A stretch of 64,000 nt of DNA from Barthelona sp. PCE (taxonomy: Eukaryota; Metamonada: BaSk clade), in contig JAUFOR010000008.1 in NCBI GenBank assembly GCA_040285745.1, forward strand, positions 806,001 to 870,000, read 5' to 3'. Shown here piece by piece: positions 56,201 to 62,200 of the stretch. Numbering within the stretch: the stretch's first letter is position 1; every line of letters starts with the position of its first letter. The notes under the pieces are model-generated. The model was not told the DNA's origin and did not search any database. It saw only the letters and a program-made list of their open reading frames with translations. The position numbers and the translations under genes were made by a program.

Positions 56201-59200
56201 ATCACCACCTTCCAACACTGCATCGCTTGAAATTGTGTATGTACGAGGATTTGAACTGCTGCCATATAACATCAAAAGACTATCTTCACCAAACATCCAG
56301 TCCCCACGTATGTTCTGTGCATAATGGTAGTTAACACGAGCATTATGACCCGTTGTTACGTTTCCACCAGTATTATCGAATGGACCGTAAATGTCAAGGG
56401 TAGCACCAGGATTTAAAGAGAGTGAACCATAGTTGTTAAACTCAGAACCAACACAGTTTGACTCGCACAGACAAGTGAGATCTGAAGAAAGCTCAAGAGA
56501 AGCACCGGGTTCAATTCTGAACTCGGCACCACGATCAATCCACAGCTGAGCATCACCACCAGTTACCTGACCGGCACCTGCTGAGACTACGGATGCGGGT
56601 GTGTAGATGCGACGAATATCACTGGGATTATCCACAGCTAATTCAAGAGAGCCTGTACCAATAGTCTGACCATCACGCATGTTACCCTGCAACCATTTCA
56701 CATGATTACCCATAACCTTATCACCACCGTAACGATCAGAAGAGGAACCGTCCATTGAGTAGAAATCACCAAAAACATCATGCCCTGTCCTAAAATACAC
56801 GTTGGAGCTAACCTGTCTGAGATCGTCAAATGTCAGTCCTTGAGCAGTAAAAGAATTGAAGTCAAGAGAGCAAGAGTTAGTTGCATCTCCATCATCAATA
56901 TGGAAAGTATTTGCCATTGAATAAAAACGTACAGTTGCGTGATTACAGTACATTGTGTTAAAGTACGCATCCTGAGGGATCGCACGAATGTCACATACTG
57001 TAGAACCTGTGCAACTCATTGATACATTCCAATCTTCATGTTTATGGTACTCAGAACCAACCATATTAATATATGCATTGTCAGAACTGACTGTGATATC
57101 ATCAATTGAGTGGAAAGAACCGCTCTCAAAGTTGAGACCGCCTGCGCTGTAAGCAATGGTTGATGACATATTATAAACAGAACCAGCCTTGAAATATGCA
57201 TCAATGTAACTGTTAGTGATATACATTGAACTTTCAATACCTTGAAGCTCGCAGTTATCTTCAAAGTAAAACTCGTTAGAGCCACAATTGATAGTAGGAG
57301 CAAGATACAAGTCACAGGTATCACAGAACTCCACAACATTATCTATGTAAGCACCTTCAGCTCCAAGAGTCCAGTCCATGTTTGAAAGACCAGTAAAGTC
57401 AAATGGCGTTGAAGGATAAGTGTACAACTTCCACTGTACGTTAAATACAGCAGTTGCGATAAACTGAACTACACCTTGTAATTGAACTAAAGGTTTGCAG
57501 TTGTAACAATTGTTGCTACGAGGCAACATTTGCACGTCCTTCTCAAATGTAACAGTACCACTTGGGCTGTTGTGGAAGAAAGCTCTGTTACCACCATTGA
57601 CAACAAAGCTCTCAGTAAATACAGCATCAGCATCATTCACGAAAGAAACACGATCAGCACTGGATGAACAGGATGCAGAGGAGGAATAATAAATTTGCTT
57701 AGTACATGAGCTGTCAGATACAAAGCTGTTCTTATTGATCGTGTAACCGCCAGTAAGTGAACCACAGCTCCATCGATAGCTTGTTAGGATGTGAACAGTA
57801 TCGATACCGCCACGGGTACCAGCTTCTTGAGTGAATACTTCAATTGTAAACAGATTAGCAGCACCTGTCTGAGTCGAAAGGTACAAAGTTGCGCTGGAAC
57901 CTGTCATCAAAACCTCTGGTAAATACTGGTTTTGTCCAAATGCTTGCATATGAACTGTACCACTAGCAAAGTTGAACTCTGGAATAGTTAAATTCAAATT
58001 GAAATTCTGCAGATAGATGTCACCACCACGAGGTGAGAATTGTGTGAACTCAACCTTAGAAGAGAAATCATTCAAAGTAACACGTGATGAGGCAGAATCC
58101 ATCTTACCCGAATACAAAATGGGAAGATCCCACACACCAATTCGAGAAAACGTAGTTTGCCCTGAAAGATGTGTCAGGTTGGCAGCAATCAGAGAATCAA
58201 CATCATAGATAGCAAGGTTACCTTCAGTGTATATCCAGCCTAACTGGACGTCAGGAATGTTATACACATTAGAGTCTTTTTGTACCTTCTGTTGATGCCA
58301 AATTGGTGAATGGAAATGAGAGGCGACATTACCGACTGTTAGGCCAGCAGCACCCATCAAATATACACCAGAATACATATCAACGTTTCCGTTAACATTG
58401 AGAATATACGACATCCCGTTGGATAAGATCAAATCTTCATCGATTTCGAACTTCTGCTGAACCGAATTAACCTGTATCTTTCCGTTCAAGTGGATGTATT
58501 GAGTGGTAAAGTTACCACCTATTGTTGTCATTACGACTGTTCCGCTACCGTCAATATACTCCGTAGTGACGTAATCTGCAATGTTAAGGAACTGCAATGT
58601 ACTACTGGACATTTGAGTTTGCTTCACGATTTGTGCAATCTCACCAACAGTGTTCATTGTGAACGTGGAACTCACAAGTGCTGCGTTATGGAAAACCTTA
58701 ACACGCTGGGCAATATTTTGAACAGTAAGCGTTGATGAGCCGAGTGACACATACTTCATCCAATCAACCAGCTTTCCGACTGTGTTGATATTCAGCGAGG
58801 CTGATGACATGTCAAAAGTATCATAAAAGATGACTTCATCCCGGACATTCAAGATTGAAGAAGATTTAGAATTAAAAATAGCTCCTTCAGTTACGTGGAA
58901 CCAACCTTCGACATTATTAACATAAAGAATACCATTGACGTAAAGATGAGTGCGACAGTAGAAATCATTGGAGAGATTTTCAACCCAAAGCTTTCCTGTT
59001 GAGGCCTTTGTTACTTCAATGTCATAAACGATATGAAAATCATTCAATGTAGAAAACCTGGTCATACCAGCTGTGTAGAAGTTATGGGGTACATAGACCC
59101 AATCTAATCTGAACCATGATGATGATCCACCTGTGGAAATGTAGTCCATACCAACTGTGAGGTTACCGTTAATATCGGACCAAGTTGAAGTACCACCAGT

Positions 59201-62200
59201 TACAGTAAGGTTCTTACCAACATGAACACCACCAATAAGATTGGAAACTGTGTTAGAAGAACCTGTTGTCATATAATTCTTAACTGTGATATTACCAACA
59301 ACGTCTGAAATTCCAATTGTACCACCGGTTGAAACAAGAGATTTGTCAAAGAAAATGGTACATGGGATATTCGAAAGAAGTACATTAGATGATGACAGGT
59401 ACTCATCGTGGAAGCGAAGACAATCGCTTGGATTGTGAATTTGCAATCTACCATCGAAGTTAACTGGATTGGGGAAATCAATACGACCTACTGGGTTGAT
59501 AACCTTGAAGTATCCAGTTGTTCCTGAACAAAGAGTGATATCATCATCAAAAATAACTGTATTGTTAATATTATAAAAATAACTGTGTCCACAAGATGAT
59601 ATAGCCTTATGGAAACGAACGTAGTCATCTGCATGATCCAAAATTTGGAAACCACCAGAATTTGAAAAGATAAACTCCTTCAAAAAATTGGTGTTTCCAC
59701 CAACCTCATTAAACTTGAGAATACCAACTCGACCAGTCATTTGATCGTTAAAAAGAATGTCACCTTCAATGATACCAATGAGCCATGTACCAGCATCATA
59801 CACCGAAACACCTTCCACGATATAACTGCCGTTAACAACACCGATCGTGTGCCCACCTGATACCCAAACCGTTTGGTTGAAATACAGGTCTTTACGAATG
59901 TAATTAGAGCTGAATGAACCAGAAACCTGTTTGTAATAACCGTTGACAGTCCAATTACCCTCAACATTACCGAAATACATCACACATCTTTGCGTATCAA
60001 GTTTATCATCAAATAAAATACTATCATCGACCTGGTTAACAGCAAAGCCAGACGAGTATGGGGAACTTGTGTCCTTGCATGTCATCCAACCAACGCGGAA
60101 AATACCACCAATATGATCCATATTCATGTTTCCGTTGATGATATCAAAACCGGTGTGTACCCAAAATCCTTTAGAATAAGGGAGATTCAGCACACCAGTG
60201 ATGTACAATGACCAAACCTCAAAGATGTCTTCAAGTCCGTATATGTTAGTCGTGCCATGAACCTTCATGCCACCCTTCCACACCTTGAAGAAACCACTAA
60301 TATTTTGGAACTGAGTGAAACCAGCAACTTGATTATAATCCTCAAAATACACGCTGTCCAAGCAATTGTCAACGTACATCTTTGATGAACTGGCCTGGTA
60401 GAATGTATGAACATCCAAGAACCTACGCACAGTGTGGAAATACAAGAGCGCGGAATTCGTCAATGAGATTGAAGTGAAGTTGACATTGGGAGTGTACTTG
60501 TCACCCTCAACGTGTACGTTTGAAGAAAGTCTCATTGTAATATTCTCGATATCGTAAAGAGAATCCACAGTGAAGTTGAAATAACCAGTGTATTGCTGGA
60601 AATGTGCATTGAGCTCATATAGACCTTCAAAGACAATATGTGATGTTGTACGACGACACAAAAGCTCACCTGGTCCATGGAACTCTGACTCATTGTGACC
60701 AACCATATAAGCAGTGTGTCCAACACCAAGAACACCGGCCGTGTCAACAAATACTTGATTGTAAATGTGTGCTTGACCTAATTGGAAACGAAGTTCAGCG
60801 CTTTCCTCGACAATGAGCTGTCCGTGGTCAATATAATCAGCCTGGACATATGTGAGCATAGAGCGAGCACCCTTTACGATTGTACCGTTATTGGTGATAA
60901 TCGGGTGGAGAGCTCGATCAGTACATAACTCGTAGAAGTAGTTGGTGTTGATGCGAGGGACGTCAACAAAGCGTAGAAGTCCTGACTCAGCAACGGTGAT
61001 AGACGTGCCACATCCCATATACATAATTCCGCTTGTAAAATTAACCTCATGATATACAATAAGATGACCTAATATACCATAGAGATTATGCTCCTGAACA
61101 GTGTGAATGTGTCCCTGGAGCACGTGCATGATGATACCAACCTGACCCTGCATCCACTCAAAGTAGTTAACCTCAAGTTGATCACTGCCAGCAATCACAC
61201 CGGAGTACATAATGAGCTGATTAATCGGAAGAACCATCGTATCATTAGCACGTATAAGAGAAGTGTTGCTGAACCCATTGCTCGGAACGGCAGTTTCTGA
61301 GTCAAACATTACATGTGAGTCAAACACTGCAATATAATCGAAGTGCCACTGTATATCACGAAGCTCCATGTTGTACCAACGAACAGCAAAGTGCAAATCA
61401 GTGTGCAAGTTGATCTCACCTGCAAAAATTGCCTTTCCGTACCGACCATAGAACGTTTCAATGCATAAATTGGCTCCTGGTTGAACATATAAAAGACCAT
61501 TCCAAATGTATTTCCATGTACGACTAATGCAGACATGACCAGTAATAAACTGGACACTATCACGACCTTCCATATAAAGATGAGCGTCGGTTGAGCCGTT
61601 GATTGTACAGTTGGATTTGATGTGGAAGATGGACCTGACATTCATAATAACAGTATCAGCCATCATATCGATAAAACCACGCTGACATGTACCTCCTCTT
61701 GTGAGGAGCAAATACCAGCCTGCATCAATTTGATGTCGACCATCATTATCAATAACATAATGCCAAGAGACAGTAGTGTTACCAGTACCGTTGATCTTGT
61801 GCAAGTGACCGTAAACCTCAAAGTAGGGAATGCCACTCTGATAAACAATGTTGAGATCATTCATATGCATAAAGTATGCGTTATTGTCCACTCGGAAATG
61901 TGCGTCACTGTAACCCTGGAGTGTACCTTCGTTATGATAACCCCAAGTATTAACTGTACCGATACTGTTCGCTTGCAAGCGCTTGTATCCAGTAGTCTCC
62001 ATACGAAGATTGGTAGCATTAAAGCAAGACGATGTATCAAGGGTACCATATAAGAAATTCATATGTAGAGGGTACCAACATGTAGCACCACCGAAAACAG
62101 CAGCACCAACCACTGTAAAGTTCTTGTTAATGGGTTGAACGAGACCATTATCAATACTGGAGTGGAAGTGTCCTGTTCCTTCAATGTAAACAGTATCCAT

